This document shows positions 17,724-26,785 of a stretch of DNA of 64,000 bases, piece by piece. A program made the translations under genes and the position numbers. A model generated the notes under the pieces. It was not told the DNA's origin. It did not search any database and worked only from the letters and a program-made list of their open reading frames with translations. The stretch is from an uncultured Francisella sp. (GTDB lineage Bacteria; Pseudomonadota; Gammaproteobacteria; Burkholderiales; Neisseriaceae). Position 1 is the first letter of the stretch, and each line of letters begins with the position of its first letter. The DNA is taken from the NCBI GenBank assembly GCA_943913655.1, contig CALTZA010000004.1, forward strand, positions 72,194 through 136,193, given 5' to 3'.

Positions 17724-19399
17724 GAGTATCACATGGCTGCCTAGTATATTTTAGCTTGGGGCATGGTGAATTGTAACTGGCAAATTAATAATAAAGCGTA
17801 TATTAAAGAAACTTGGCGTGTTGATCTTTATAGAAATACCATTGTTATTAATATTAATAATGCCAACGAATCTTCTTCTCTTTAGATTCTCGGCAAAGTA
17901 ATGAAGCGGTAAAACCAGTATCTTGTGTGTTTTGTTCGAAGGCCTGACAAGGGTCGATGAGTATAACAATGCACAATCGGTTTTGGCTGAAGGTTGGTAA
18001 GATAAAAGATAAAAAACTTTGGTTATTTGATCTATGTAGGGATGCCCGCTGGTCTAATGGAGAACTAGTAACTACTTATGACGTAGTGTATTCCTGGCGT
18101 AGATTGGCTAATCCTACTACCGACTCCCCGATGACCAGTGTGCTCACTCACAGAGTGGCAATGCGCAATGCCAAAGCTATTTTGTCAGGCAAGGCTTCGC
18201 TTGATAGTTTGGTTGGGGGTTCATGCTTTAGATAATCATACTTTGCAAGTAATCTTTAGAAGAATCTGTACCCTTTTTTTTACAAATACTTGATTCAATC
18301 GCTCTTGCTCCTTTACCTGTTAAGGTAATAGAGAAGCAAGGGGAACGTTAGACGCAAGCAGGTCATATGATCAGTAATGGACCATATTATTATTTAAAAG
18401 AATGGCGCGTCAGCAACAGTATTTTGTTAGTACACAATTATCAGTATTGCAACGACTCACGTACTAAGAATGATAGCTTACGTTTTTTACCGATTTCATC
18501 AGTGATAAATGATGTAATTAATTATATGTCAGGTCGAGAGGATGTATCTGCAGGAATGTTACCACCTAAAATGCATGTTAAAATCAAAGCCAATTATTCG
18601 TATGAAATGAATGTAGTACCGATGACTCGTGTTTGAATTTCTTGATGTACATATTCGTCATCTGCTATTTAATGATCGACGGGTACGCTTGGCATTGACT
18701 ATGAGTCTGCCACGAGAAATTTTGATCAATAAGATGTTTGGGTCAAGGTCAGAAAATTTCTTATACTGTGACCTGATTTTATTCTTGCTCCTTATTGGGC
18801 AAAGTGGAGTAAGCAAAAACCTATAGCGGGCTAAGCAATTGTTAAAAGAAGCCAGTTATGATAAAAACCATCCCTTAGAGTATGAATTGCTAGTGCTACG
18901 GAAAAAACCGTCAACAGATTTTGACAGTAGTTGCAGTTAATGGAGCGGGTTAAACATTGTCTGTAGTTAAAATACGTTTACGTAATATAGAATGGAAAAC
19001 TTATTTATCTGTTACAGGTGATAGGTGATTATGAAATGGTGCGTCGTGGAACGTGTGTCAACTATAATGATCCAATTTGTTGGCTTATCTATCAGATAGT
19101 CCTGATAATTATAAATGGATACAAAAGTGTGCCACTATGATTCAGCCATCCATGGTATTTTTGTCACAGATTGATCAGATAAGGATCTCATGAACTGGTA
19201 TCAACAAGCAGAAGCTATATTGATGGAAGATGTACCATCTTTAATCATGTATACACAGGTACAAAAAAGTCGCTTGATCAAAGGCTATGTCAAAAGTTTT
19301 AAACCAGCAATTACCGCAAATATTGATTGGGACCAATTGTGGTTAAATAAGATCAAAAAAGTGAAGGTTTATTGTAGAAGGTTTATTGTAGGAGTTTGA
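17710..19399 (+). pseudogene. Second oppA-like gene, decayed
   Basis: Tandem paralogue of the preceding oppA, now broken by many stops and frameshifts. An ATG at 17710 overlaps the end of oppA and gives MKKIKSITWLPS before a stop. Further on, in different frames, VLFEGLTRVDEYNNAQ and LCRDARWSNGELVTTYDVVYSWRRLANP (17990-18120), ISNGPYYYLKEW (18367), VINDVINYMSGREDVS (18500), NDRRVRLALTMSLPREI (18660) and WYQQAEAILMEDVPSLIMYTQ (19190) follow the OppA order. No reading frame spans more than about 90 codons. It probably represents a duplication that lost function while the first copy was kept. Confidence 0.9.
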
Positions 19400-19423
19400 T
19401 ATTCACAAAAGAGAGGAAAGATC

Positions 19424-20344
19424 ATGATTAAATTAATCTTGCATAGAATATTACAGACTTTACCTACTTTATTTATTTTAATCACTCTGTCTTTTTTTGC
19501 CATGCGGATAGCACCAGGCAGTCCTTTTACTACAGAAAAAGGATATTCACCTGAAGTGATGCATAATATTGAAGCAAAATATCATCTTGATAAGCCGTTG
19601 ATTGAGCAGTATGGCTATTATCTTAATTCTTTGATACATGGTGATTTGGGCCCTTCTTTCAAATATAAAGATTACTCAGTGAATGAATTATTAGAATATG
19701 CGTTACCTGTTTCAGTGGAAATTGGTTTATATGCTTTTTTAATTGCACTTTTTTTTGGGCTACTATTGGGTATTTTGGCAGCGCTAAAACATAATAGTAT
19801 TTTGGATTATATTTTTATGGGTCTTGCGATGATAGGTATGGTGATTCCTAGTTTTATTAAAGCTCCCATATTGATTCTTATTTTTGCAGTGATATTTCAT
19901 TTATTACCGGCAGGTGGTTGGGAGGAGGGACAAAAAATTTATCTTGTATTGCCAGTGATTGCTCTTGCCATTCCCTATATTGCTGGTATTGCTAAAATCA
20001 CACGAGGGTCGCTCATTGATGTATTACACAGTACTTTTATTCGTACTGCCAAAGCTAAAGGTTTACCGATGTCAAAGATCGTTTTAAAGCATGCCTTACG
20101 GCCGACTTTAATCCCTGTGGTTTCTTATTTAGGCCCGATGTTTGTAGGAATTATCACAGGCTCAGTGGTGATTGAACAGATTTTTGTGATTCCAGGTATC
20201 GGACAACTTTTTGTCAATGGTGCTTTAAATAGGGATTATGGACTTGTCATCAGTTTGACTATCTTAGTTGGCGTTTTAACGATTTTTTTCAATATGATAG
20301 TAGATATTTTGATTGTTTTATTAGACCCTCGTGTGGTGTATTGA
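19424..20344 (+). CDS. oppB: Oligopeptide ABC transporter permease OppB
   Basis: One of two inner-membrane permeases of the peptide importer. The 306-residue protein has an N-terminal transmembrane helix followed by the periplasmic APGSPF and YHLDKPLIEQYGYYL segments typical of OppB/DppB. Several membrane spans follow, and then the ATPase-docking EAA loop near RTAKAKGLPMSKIVLKHALRPTLIPVV. It ends LLDPRVVY, as is usual. A GAGAGGAAAG ribosome binding site precedes the ATG. It is followed by oppC with a 45-base gap. Confidence 0.96.
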   Translation: MIKLILHRILQTLPTLFILITLSFFAMRIAPGSPFTTEKGYSPEVMHNIEAKYHLDKPLIEQYGYYLNSLIHGDLGPSFKYKDYSVNELLEYALPVSVEIGLYAFLIALFFGLLLGILAALKHNSILDYIFMGLAMIGMVIPSFIKAPILILIFAVIFHLLPAGGWEEGQKIYLVLPVIALAIPYIAGIAKITRGSLIDVLHSTFIRTAKAKGLPMSKIVLKHALRPTLIPVVSYLGPMFVGIITGSVVIEQIFVIPGIGQLFVNGALNRDYGLVISLTILVGVLTIFFNMIVDILIVLLDPRVVY

Positions 20345-20389
20345 GTAAAAGGGATTAGCATGTTTATTAGTAAAAAGCAACAGAGATAA

Positions 20390-21271
20390 ATGACAAAAAT
20401 TACTTTTGAACAACAGCAAGGGCGTAATCTTTGGCAAGATGCTTGGCAGCGTTTTAAAGCCAACAAAGCAGCTATGGTGAGTTTATTGATTCTTATGATA
20501 ATCGTTTGTTTTTCTATTGTTACACCTTATGTTGCTCAACATGCTTATGATGCAACTAATTGGAACTATGTGTTAAGCCCTCCCAGTATCAAGGCTGGCT
20601 ATTTAATGGGCAGCGATATGTTGGGACGAGACCTTTTTGTTCGTATTGCTATTGCGGGGCGTATCTCGCTAATGGTGGGCTTACTAGGGGCGTTGATTTC
20701 AGCTTTGGTAGGCACAGTATATGGCGCGGTATCAGGTTTTTTTGGTGGTAAGACAGATGCAGTATTGATGCGTACTGTGGATATTTTAAATGCTTTGCCG
20801 TTTATGTTTTTTGTGATTGTTCTAGTAACCATGTTTGGGCGGCGTATTTCGTTTATCTTTTTGGCTATTGGTTTATTTGCTTGGATTGATGTGGCGCGTG
20901 TTGTGCGTGGACAGACACTTAATTTGCGTCATGCAGAATTTGTACAAGCAGCTCGCATTAGTGGTTTATCCTCATTTTCTATTATCGTTAATCATATTAT
21001 TCCCAATGTATTGGGTGTAGTGGTGGTATATACTGCTTTGCTTGTACCAAATATGATTTTATTAGAGTCTTTTTTAAGTTTTTTAGGTTTGGGCGTGCAA
21101 GAGCCGATGACAAGCTGGGGTACTCTACTTCAGGAGGGAGCACAGAATATGCAGGTTGCATTGTGGCAATTGGTGTTTCCTGGGTTATTTTTGATTGCTA
21201 CATTGTTTAGTTTCAACTTTATTGGCGATGGCTTGCGTGATGCCTTAGATCCCAAAATGCGTAAGGAGTAA
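20390..21271 (+). CDS. oppC: Oligopeptide ABC transporter permease OppC
   Basis: Second permease of the Opp importer, 293 residues. The cytoplasmic N-terminus leads to a transmembrane helix, then LGSDMLGRDLFVRI-type sequence (here MGSDMLGRDLFVRIA), AGRISLMVGL and GAVSGFFGG. The EAA loop is QAARISGLSSFSIIVNHIIPNVLGVVVV and the ending is FNFIGDGLRDALDPKMRKE, all characteristic of OppC/DppC. Its stop is immediately followed by the oppD start, so the two are probably coupled. Confidence 0.96.
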   Translation: MTKITFEQQQGRNLWQDAWQRFKANKAAMVSLLILMIIVCFSIVTPYVAQHAYDATNWNYVLSPPSIKAGYLMGSDMLGRDLFVRIAIAGRISLMVGLLGALISALVGTVYGAVSGFFGGKTDAVLMRTVDILNALPFMFFVIVLVTMFGRRISFIFLAIGLFAWIDVARVVRGQTLNLRHAEFVQAARISGLSSFSIIVNHIIPNVLGVVVVYTALLVPNMILLESFLSFLGLGVQEPMTSWGTLLQEGAQNMQVALWQLVFPGLFLIATLFSFNFIGDGLRDALDPKMRKE

Positions 21272-22096
21272 TTGATGGCTCTTATATCAGTCAGAGATTT
21301 AAATATTACTTATACAACAGATCAAGGTAAAATACAGGCAATTAATTCTTTGAGTTTTGATGTGCAAGAAGGTCAAGTTTTGGGTGTGGTAGGAGAATCT
21401 GGTTCTGGTAAAACGCAAACAGGCTTGGCCATATTGGGTCTATTACCTGAAAACGCTACAGTCAGTGGACGCATTTTGTTTAATGGTATAGATATACTAG
21501 CTTTGTCGCAAAGGGAGGTTCGTCATTGGCGCAGCACGCAGATGGCCATGATCTTTCAGGATCCAATGGATTGTTTGAATCCTTACTTGACTATTGGCTC
21601 ACAATTATGTGAAGTGCTTATTTATCATAAGGGAATGAATAAAAAAGAAGCATGTGTGCAAGCGTTACGCATGTTAGAGAGAGTGAAAATTAATGATGCC
21701 CCACGACGAATACAACAATATCCTCATGAATTTTCTGGTGGAATGAGACAGCGGGTGATGATTGCCATGGCTTTATTGTGTGGTCCCAAACTTCTCATTG
21801 CTGATGAACCAACTACAGCCTTGGATGTGACCGTACAAAGGCAACTGATTGAACTATTAAAGGAACTGAGAAGAGAATTTAATATGACCTTGCTTTTTAT
21901 CAGCCATGATTTAGGGATAGTTGCAAGTTTATGTCATCAGATTATGGTCATGAAATTAGGAGAAAAAGTAGAATATGGAGAGAGAGAACAAGTTTTTTTC
22001 AATCCACAACATCCATATACACAAAAGTTATTATCTTCAATTCCTACATTGCCACCTAACACATATCATGAAACCTCTACCTCTATATCTATATAG
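21272..22096 (+). CDS. oppD: Oligopeptide ABC transporter ATPase OppD, short C-terminus
   Basis: ATP-hydrolysing subunit of the Opp importer. It has Walker A GESGSGKTQT, the Q-loop IFQDPMDCLNPYLTIG, signature FSGGMRQRVMIAMAL, Walker B LLIADEPTTALDVTVQ and the H-loop FISHDLG. At 274 residues it is about 60 shorter than typical OppD. After HPYTQKLLSSIPTLPP it ends in STSISI, without the C-terminal oligopeptide-transporter extension that normally holds four cysteines. I see no remnant of that segment in the following DNA. The nucleotide-binding core looks intact, so ATPase function is probable. OppF, 1.7 kb downstream, lacks the same segment. Confidence 0.93.
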   Translation: MMALISVRDLNITYTTDQGKIQAINSLSFDVQEGQVLGVVGESGSGKTQTGLAILGLLPENATVSGRILFNGIDILALSQREVRHWRSTQMAMIFQDPMDCLNPYLTIGSQLCEVLIYHKGMNKKEACVQALRMLERVKINDAPRRIQQYPHEFSGGMRQRVMIAMALLCGPKLLIADEPTTALDVTVQRQLIELLKELRREFNMTLLFISHDLGIVASLCHQIMVMKLGEKVEYGEREQVFFNPQHPYTQKLLSSIPTLPPNTYHETSTSISI

Positions 22097-22551
22097 CTTT
22101 GTGATAAAAACTATTACATTAGTGAGAATTCACTAAGTTGAGATAAGTTACCATTATACATATATCTCTGGCCGATTTATTGTAGTAAATTTACTTAAGT
22201 TATTTCCCGCTTGATTAAGTTTGTTGATATTGATTGGTGATTAACATTATCTAATAAAAATTTACTATTATTTAGCCTAGAGATCCTCTTAATGACAGTT
22301 ATACTTTCAGTAACTTTTTTGCTCAGTTTGATACAAAGTAATATAAAGTGTACTATGTACTATTAATTTAGATTAATAGCAGTAAATCGAAAATATTAGG
22401 TATAGAGTGAATAGTACTACGTTAATTAGATGTCCAACACATAAATAAAGATAAGTGATGAAAGCGAGAGTTGGTTTATCAATAAAAGTTCTGATATACC
22501 CCTATCAGCAGTGGCTGTGAAATAGCATTATCTTTGCCAAAAAGGTGAGAT
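22097..22551. other. Gene-poor stretch after oppD
   Basis: No coding region recognised; stops are frequent in all frames. A small perfect inverted repeat, TTAGTGA at 22119-22125 and TCACTAA at 22130-22136, lies 22 bases after the oppD stop but has no T-run after it. Confidence 0.5.
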
Positions 22552-22788
22552 TTGCCATTTGACTCAGGGTTAGCTGCTATGTTAGCGATTAAAGAAAAAA
22601 TAACGATGAGGGCGGTTTATCATCCTATCATTAATTTAGTTGATATTAGTCATTCGAGAGTGTTAGATCATTTTAAAGATAAGGAAACTTCGTTAGGAGA
22701 GCTACTACGTTATATTTATCTTCAAAACTTAATAGATCCAATTAGCAAAAAATATCGCTTATTTAATTTAACTTTTTGCTACTCATAA
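22552..22788 (+). CDS. Small open frame of unknown function, doubtful
   Basis: A 78-codon open frame starting with TTG in a gene-poor gap. The predicted product (MPFDSGLAAMLAIKE..., with ISHSRVLDHFKD and SLGELLRYIYLQNLI) is soluble with no signal peptide or known motif. It could be a fragment of an older gene or chance. No ribosome binding site decides the start. I do not recognise a family. Confidence 0.2.
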   Translation: MPFDSGLAAMLAIKEKITMRAVYHPIINLVDISHSRVLDHFKDKETSLGELLRYIYLQNLIDPISKKYRLFNLTFCYS

Positions 22789-22856
22789 TAAAACAAAAAA
22801 TATACCGGATATCGGATATATATTGAATTAAATTAATGAAATACAAATGAGTGAGA

Positions 22857-22899
22857 GGTTATCACATAGAGGATCCAGGTCCTAGTACTTGTGATAACC
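22857..22899. repeat. Perfect 10-base inverted repeat (hairpin)
   Basis: GGTTATCACA at 22857-22866 pairs exactly with TGTGATAACC at 22890-22899. The 23-base loop itself contains AGGA/TCCT arms. No T-run follows on the plus strand, so a simple terminator is not indicated. It lies in the oppD-oppF gap, away from any intact gene. Confidence 0.6.
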
Positions 22900-23023
22900 A
22901 AAAACCATTAAAAGTGATTAAAAGATAAAGATTATAAAAAAGAATAAGGATAGTTTTTGATGGCAAGAAATATCCTATTCCTATAAGACTGGGGACTTGA
23001 ATAGGAATATGATAGCTTTACCA

Positions 23024-23304
23024 TTAAAAATTATTCTTTTTTTCAGCTTGAGCTGAGTCAGCTTCTTCCTGATGATCTAAACTTTTAATGATTTGGCTTT
23101 GAGCTTGCGTATGTAAAACTTCTTCAGGGGCGGTTTTAGAATTACTACCCTTAGATAACTTAGTTTTGACTAAATCCGTTGTTTCGGCTGAATCAACCAT
23201 CTGATTATAGCAACAGATCTGTTAGAGGATTTACCACAACCAAATATACCTATTAAAATTAAAATGACACATAATATCAACACAACTCCAGTTTTATATT
23301 GCAT
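23024..23304 (-). pseudogene. Small lipoprotein gene, frameshifted
   Basis: On the minus strand an ATG at 23304 opens MQYKTGVVLILCVILILIG, then IFGCGKSSNRS, a signal peptide with a lipobox-like FGC. The frame ends at a TAG at 23170-23172. The neighbouring frame continues MVDSAETTDLVKTKLS, then a polar Glu/Gln/Ser-rich tail ending AEKKNNF at 23024. Joining the two near 23195 gives a coherent small lipoprotein of about 90 residues, so one frameshift has probably occurred. No homopolymer is at the junction. I do not recognise a family. A weaker possibility is two separate short genes. Confidence 0.5.
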
Positions 23305-23832
23305 CACTTTTCCTTAGATTTATTGTCCTAAGTTAATAATCTTAATATAATTTAACTAAACTATCCTCGGATAAACTTTAAATAACTTAAGGATATCTTA
23401 ACTCTCAATTGTTGTTCACTTTTTTTGTCCATTTTTAAAATTATCTCTAACTTCATGGATTCTTCTGTGAAACTAGTTATTTATTTAGCGTGTATCCATC
23501 TTTGTTATTAGTGATATTAATTAAGCTACATGTAGGTTTTTTTATATTCAAGTGTGGACTAACCTATGCAAAGGATGATGAGAAGTACTACAATTAAGTA
23601 AAAAGGCATTAGTTTAAGTAAGAATAGGTCAGTAGATTGATCTGATATATGTTAGTACAAAAATTTAATTATTTAAGAATAATGTGCTAAAAACGCTGAT
23701 TGATACCTCTCACTAAAGGTATAATCAACAGTTAAGGATGAAAAATAAAAAGTCCATGCTTGTTCTTAAACTGTAACAGCTACTACTGCTTTCTTTTAAT
23801 TAAGAGCATCATTTCGAGATTGATGAATATAC
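23305..23832. other. Gene-poor stretch before oppF
   Basis: No gene, RNA or repeat recognised. Very AT-rich with stops in all frames. A promoter for oppF should lie here, but no convincing hexamer pair stood out. Confidence 0.5.
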
Positions 23833-24654
23833 ATGCCTAATAATTTATTACAAGTGACTGATTTATCAGTTTATTATCCTTTAAAACGTCAAAAGCGCTG
23901 GTTTTATTTTAAGAAAGACTGTTTTAAGGTGGTTGATACTGTTTCTTTGAGTATTGCAGAGGGTGAAAGTGTTGCTCTGGTCGGGGAGTCCGGCTGTGGT
24001 AAATCTACTTTAGCACGGGCAATTATTGGCCTACAGTCTAGCGTTGGCTCTATTTGGTGGAACCAAAAAGAACTTAACACACTGTCATCAAGAGCAGGGC
24101 GCAAAGCAAGAAAAAGCATGCAGATGATTTTTCAGGATCCTTTTTCTTCTTTAGATCCTCGCATGACTTTGGGTAGTATTGTGGCAGAACCTCTTAAGAG
24201 CTATATACCGCATTCGTCACGTCAAGAACGCTTGACCCAAGTAAAACATATAATGTTCCAAGTAGGTTTGGATCCACATATGGTCAATCGATATCCGCAC
24301 GAGCTTTCTGGTGGACAGTGCCAGCGCATTGCTATGGCACGTGCTTTGATTGTCAAACCCAAACTGTTAATCTGTGATGAACCCACCACCGCTTTAGATA
24401 TGATAATTCAAGCACAAATTATTGATTTATTAAAGCAGATAAGAAAGAAAGAGAATATGAGCATTTTATTAATTACCCATGATTTTCGCGCACTAGCCGG
24501 TTTATGTGATCAAACAATAGTGATGAAGCAAGGACGTATCGTTGAGCAAGGAAAAACCGCAGAATTATTAAGTCAGCCACAAACTGATTATAGTAAGGCT
24601 TTGCTGGCATCTATTCCTTTGCTACCGACAGATCGGCAGGGACAGTATCAATGA
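23833..24654 (+). CDS. oppF: Oligopeptide ABC transporter ATPase OppF, short C-terminus
   Basis: Second ATPase of the Opp importer. The N-terminus LLQVTDLSVYYPLKRQKRW is typical of OppF/DppF. It has Walker A GESGCGKSTLA, IFQDPFSSLDPRMTLG, signature LSGGQCQRIAMARAL, Walker B LLICDEPTTALDM and ITHDF. At 273 residues it stops after SIPLLPTDRQGQYQ, missing the roughly 60-residue C-terminal oligopeptide-transporter extension that E. coli OppF has. OppD shows the same loss. The stop overlaps the next gene start (ATGA). It is separated from oppD by 1.7 kb of gene-poor DNA, so it probably has its own promoter. Confidence 0.93.
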   Translation: MPNNLLQVTDLSVYYPLKRQKRWFYFKKDCFKVVDTVSLSIAEGESVALVGESGCGKSTLARAIIGLQSSVGSIWWNQKELNTLSSRAGRKARKSMQMIFQDPFSSLDPRMTLGSIVAEPLKSYIPHSSRQERLTQVKHIMFQVGLDPHMVNRYPHELSGGQCQRIAMARALIVKPKLLICDEPTTALDMIIQAQIIDLLKQIRKKENMSILLITHDFRALAGLCDQTIVMKQGRIVEQGKTAELLSQPQTDYSKALLASIPLLPTDRQGQYQ

Positions 24655-25139
24655 GGGAGAAAATATATTTTGAAGACAAAGTTTGTACACCACAGACATT
24701 GCTAACGCGATTGAAAACTCTTGCTCGACCCTTGGTGTTTACCAATGGCTGCTTTGATATTTTACACCGTGGTCATGTGACTTATTTAGCACAAGCAAGA
24801 GCCAAGGGGAAAAGTTTATTAGTAGCTGTCAATACCGATGATTCGATCAGACAGCAAAACAAAGGTAGAGAAAGACCTTTAAATACTTTGCTTAATCGCA
24901 TGGCTGTATTGGCAGCTTTACACAGTGTCGATTTGGTTACCTGGTTTGATGAGCAAACACCTCTAAAATTAATATCTCTAGTTGAGCCAGATATATTGGT
25001 TAAAGGAGGGGATTGGCCACGGGACAAAATTGTGGGTAGTAAAGAAGTATTAGCTAAAGGTGGGTCAGTCTATTCTATTCCTTTTATTTATCATACTTCG
25101 ACTACAGGGCTTGTAAAAAAAATTAAGATGGAAAGTTAA
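24651..25139 (+). CDS. hldC: D-glycero-beta-D-manno-heptose 1-phosphate adenylyltransferase
   Basis: Forms ADP-heptose for LPS core synthesis. The 162-residue protein corresponds to the second domain of HldE (RfaE2) as a stand-alone gene. It has the nucleotidyltransferase motif FTNGCFDILHRGHVTYL, then LLVAVNTDDSIR, RMAVLAALHSVD, EPDILVKGGDWP and the late STTGLVKKI. The kinase half (RfaE1) is not in this window. It overlaps the oppF stop by four bases, so it is translated from the same message. It works upstream of HldD (4179-5177). Confidence 0.92.
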   Translation: MREKIYFEDKVCTPQTLLTRLKTLARPLVFTNGCFDILHRGHVTYLAQARAKGKSLLVAVNTDDSIRQQNKGRERPLNTLLNRMAVLAALHSVDLVTWFDEQTPLKLISLVEPDILVKGGDWPRDKIVGSKEVLAKGGSVYSIPFIYHTSTTGLVKKIKMES

Positions 25140-25171
25140 TGACCGCTATTTTGTATTGTTCAATTATATAA

Positions 25172-26115
25172 ATAAGAAAATCAAAGCCAGTATTGTTAAT
25201 GCTAATAGTTATACTGAAACGGAGTTATTGCCTTTGCCGGCTCATCTCCATATGTTGATGTGTTGTATGTGATTAGTCGGCAAGAGAAAAGGCGCTTAGT
25301 CAAAGAAGTATTGCCGCATTTAATTAGTTATCCTGAACTTTGTCTTAGTGATCCAAAACCCAATAAGTTGTTTTCCAGTGATGCGTTTTTTATCACACTT
25401 TATAGCGTTTCGATAAAAAATAATCTAACTTTGATTGACCAAGAGATGAAAGTAATTGACCTTTCTGCTGATTTTTGTATGCAAGATACTATCTTGCTTC
25501 ATGAAGCAACTAGCTATGTCAAACAGGCAGAGTACATGGTTTGGCAGAATTAAATCGAGAACAGATTAAGCAAGCTCGTTTAATCGCTCGTCCTGGTTGT
25601 TATGCTATAGCTGTAGGACTTTATATCCTTATTAGAAAATAGGGTTTGGGCACAAAAAATAATCATTGCTGGTTATAAATCTGGTTTTCAGGTGCAGGAA
25701 AAAATGCTAAAGTTAGCCATCTATTTGCTGAAATTGAAAATTTTCAAGCTTATGCTTTACAAGGCCACTAACATCAGCCAGAAATTGAACAAATAATGTT
25801 TGGACTAGACAATAGCAGACAACATATTTTAATTTTTGTACCCCAGCTTCTACCGATAGCATGAGGTATGTAAGCTATCTTTAGTGTTACTTTAGAAAAA
25901 GAAAGAATTTATTTACAAGAAGTTATGACAGATTATTATGAATAAGCAGATTTTGGACAGTGCTGTCTCTAGGAATGGTTGCACAAACCAAGCGTGCGTG
26001 CACCAATCATTGTTTGTTATCTGTTCTCCTACTTGACAATCGTCATTATTTGTTAATCTCTGTCATTGATAATTTAGTAAAGGGGGCAGCAGGTCGGGCA
26101 GAATAGAATATGTGA
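25172..26115 (+). pseudogene. argC: argC pseudogene (N-acetyl-gamma-glutamyl-phosphate reductase)
   Basis: Remnant of the third arginine-synthesis enzyme. In shifting frames the conserved order is visible: KASIVNANSYTETELL, VISRQE and EVLPHL near 25260-25330, VIDLSADF near 25455, LNREQIKQARLIARPGCYAIAV near 25545-25615 (the catalytic Cys block GCY). Then come SGAGKNAKVSHLFAEIENFQAYAL, PEIEQIM, FVPQLLPIA, and finally VIDNLVKGAAGRA near 26068-26100. Multiple stops and frameshifts preclude a product. The position before erpA matches other gammaproteobacteria. Confidence 0.9.
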
Positions 26116-26206
26116 CTATTTTATTTGACAGTGTGGCTTGCAGGGCATCTCTGTATGGCCCTAAACTATAGAAAAAATAATGAAATAAATAACTAAGGAG
26201 ATAATT

Positions 26207-26572
26207 ATGCAAAAAAATCAATCTGATCTTATGTCAAGTGCACAGGAACCTATCTTATTTACTGACAATTGCTGTGCTAAGGTTCAAGAACTGTTGGTAG
26301 AAGAAAATAATCCTGATTTAAAACTTCGGGTATTTATCCAAGGGGGAGGGTGCTCTGGTTTTCAATATGGTTTTACTTTTGATGAAGTTACTAATGACGA
26401 TGATATTGAACTGACACATTCAGGATTAATCTTTTTAATTGATCCAATCAGCTATCAATATTTGATCGGTGCCACTATTGATTATAAAGAAAGTTTGTAT
26501 GGCTCGCAGTTTGTAATTACTAATCCTAACGCGATCACAACTTGTGGCTGCGGCTCATCTTTTGCAATATAG
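26207..26572 (+). CDS. erpA: Iron-sulfur cluster insertion protein ErpA
   Basis: A-type carrier that delivers Fe-S clusters to apoproteins such as IspG. The 121-residue protein has the three conserved cysteines in GGGCSGFQYGF and TTCGCGSSF, plus IDPISYQYLIGATIDYKESLYGSQFVITNPNA, which separates ErpA from IscA. A strong ribosome binding site (AAGGAG) lies before the ATG. It stands intact between two pseudogenes (argC and trpE), showing selective retention. The window also encodes IscA at 48983, so two A-type carriers are present. Confidence 0.95.
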   Translation: MQKNQSDLMSSAQEPILFTDNCCAKVQELLVEENNPDLKLRVFIQGGGCSGFQYGFTFDEVTNDDDIELTHSGLIFLIDPISYQYLIGATIDYKESLYGSQFVITNPNAITTCGCGSSFAI

Positions 26573-26785
26573 AATTAATTAGTTGACTAAGTGTGCGATA
26601 GGCCATGATCTTATTTTATAAAATTACGATTTAGGAAAGTTAGTGAATTATGTAAGAACTTGCTTCACTCTAAAGTACGATATCTGTATTGCATATAGGA
26701 AGTAGTTGACGAGTGTTTTATGAATAACGGATAGTGTAGTCCAGAGAAGGCTGTATTAAGAATTTCTTAATGGAATAATTAATTC

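Noticed and set aside
26577..26592. AGTTGACTAA downstream of erpA, resembling half of an IscR site
   Set aside because: The second half-site is absent and it is 3' to the gene, so it is not a promoter operator.
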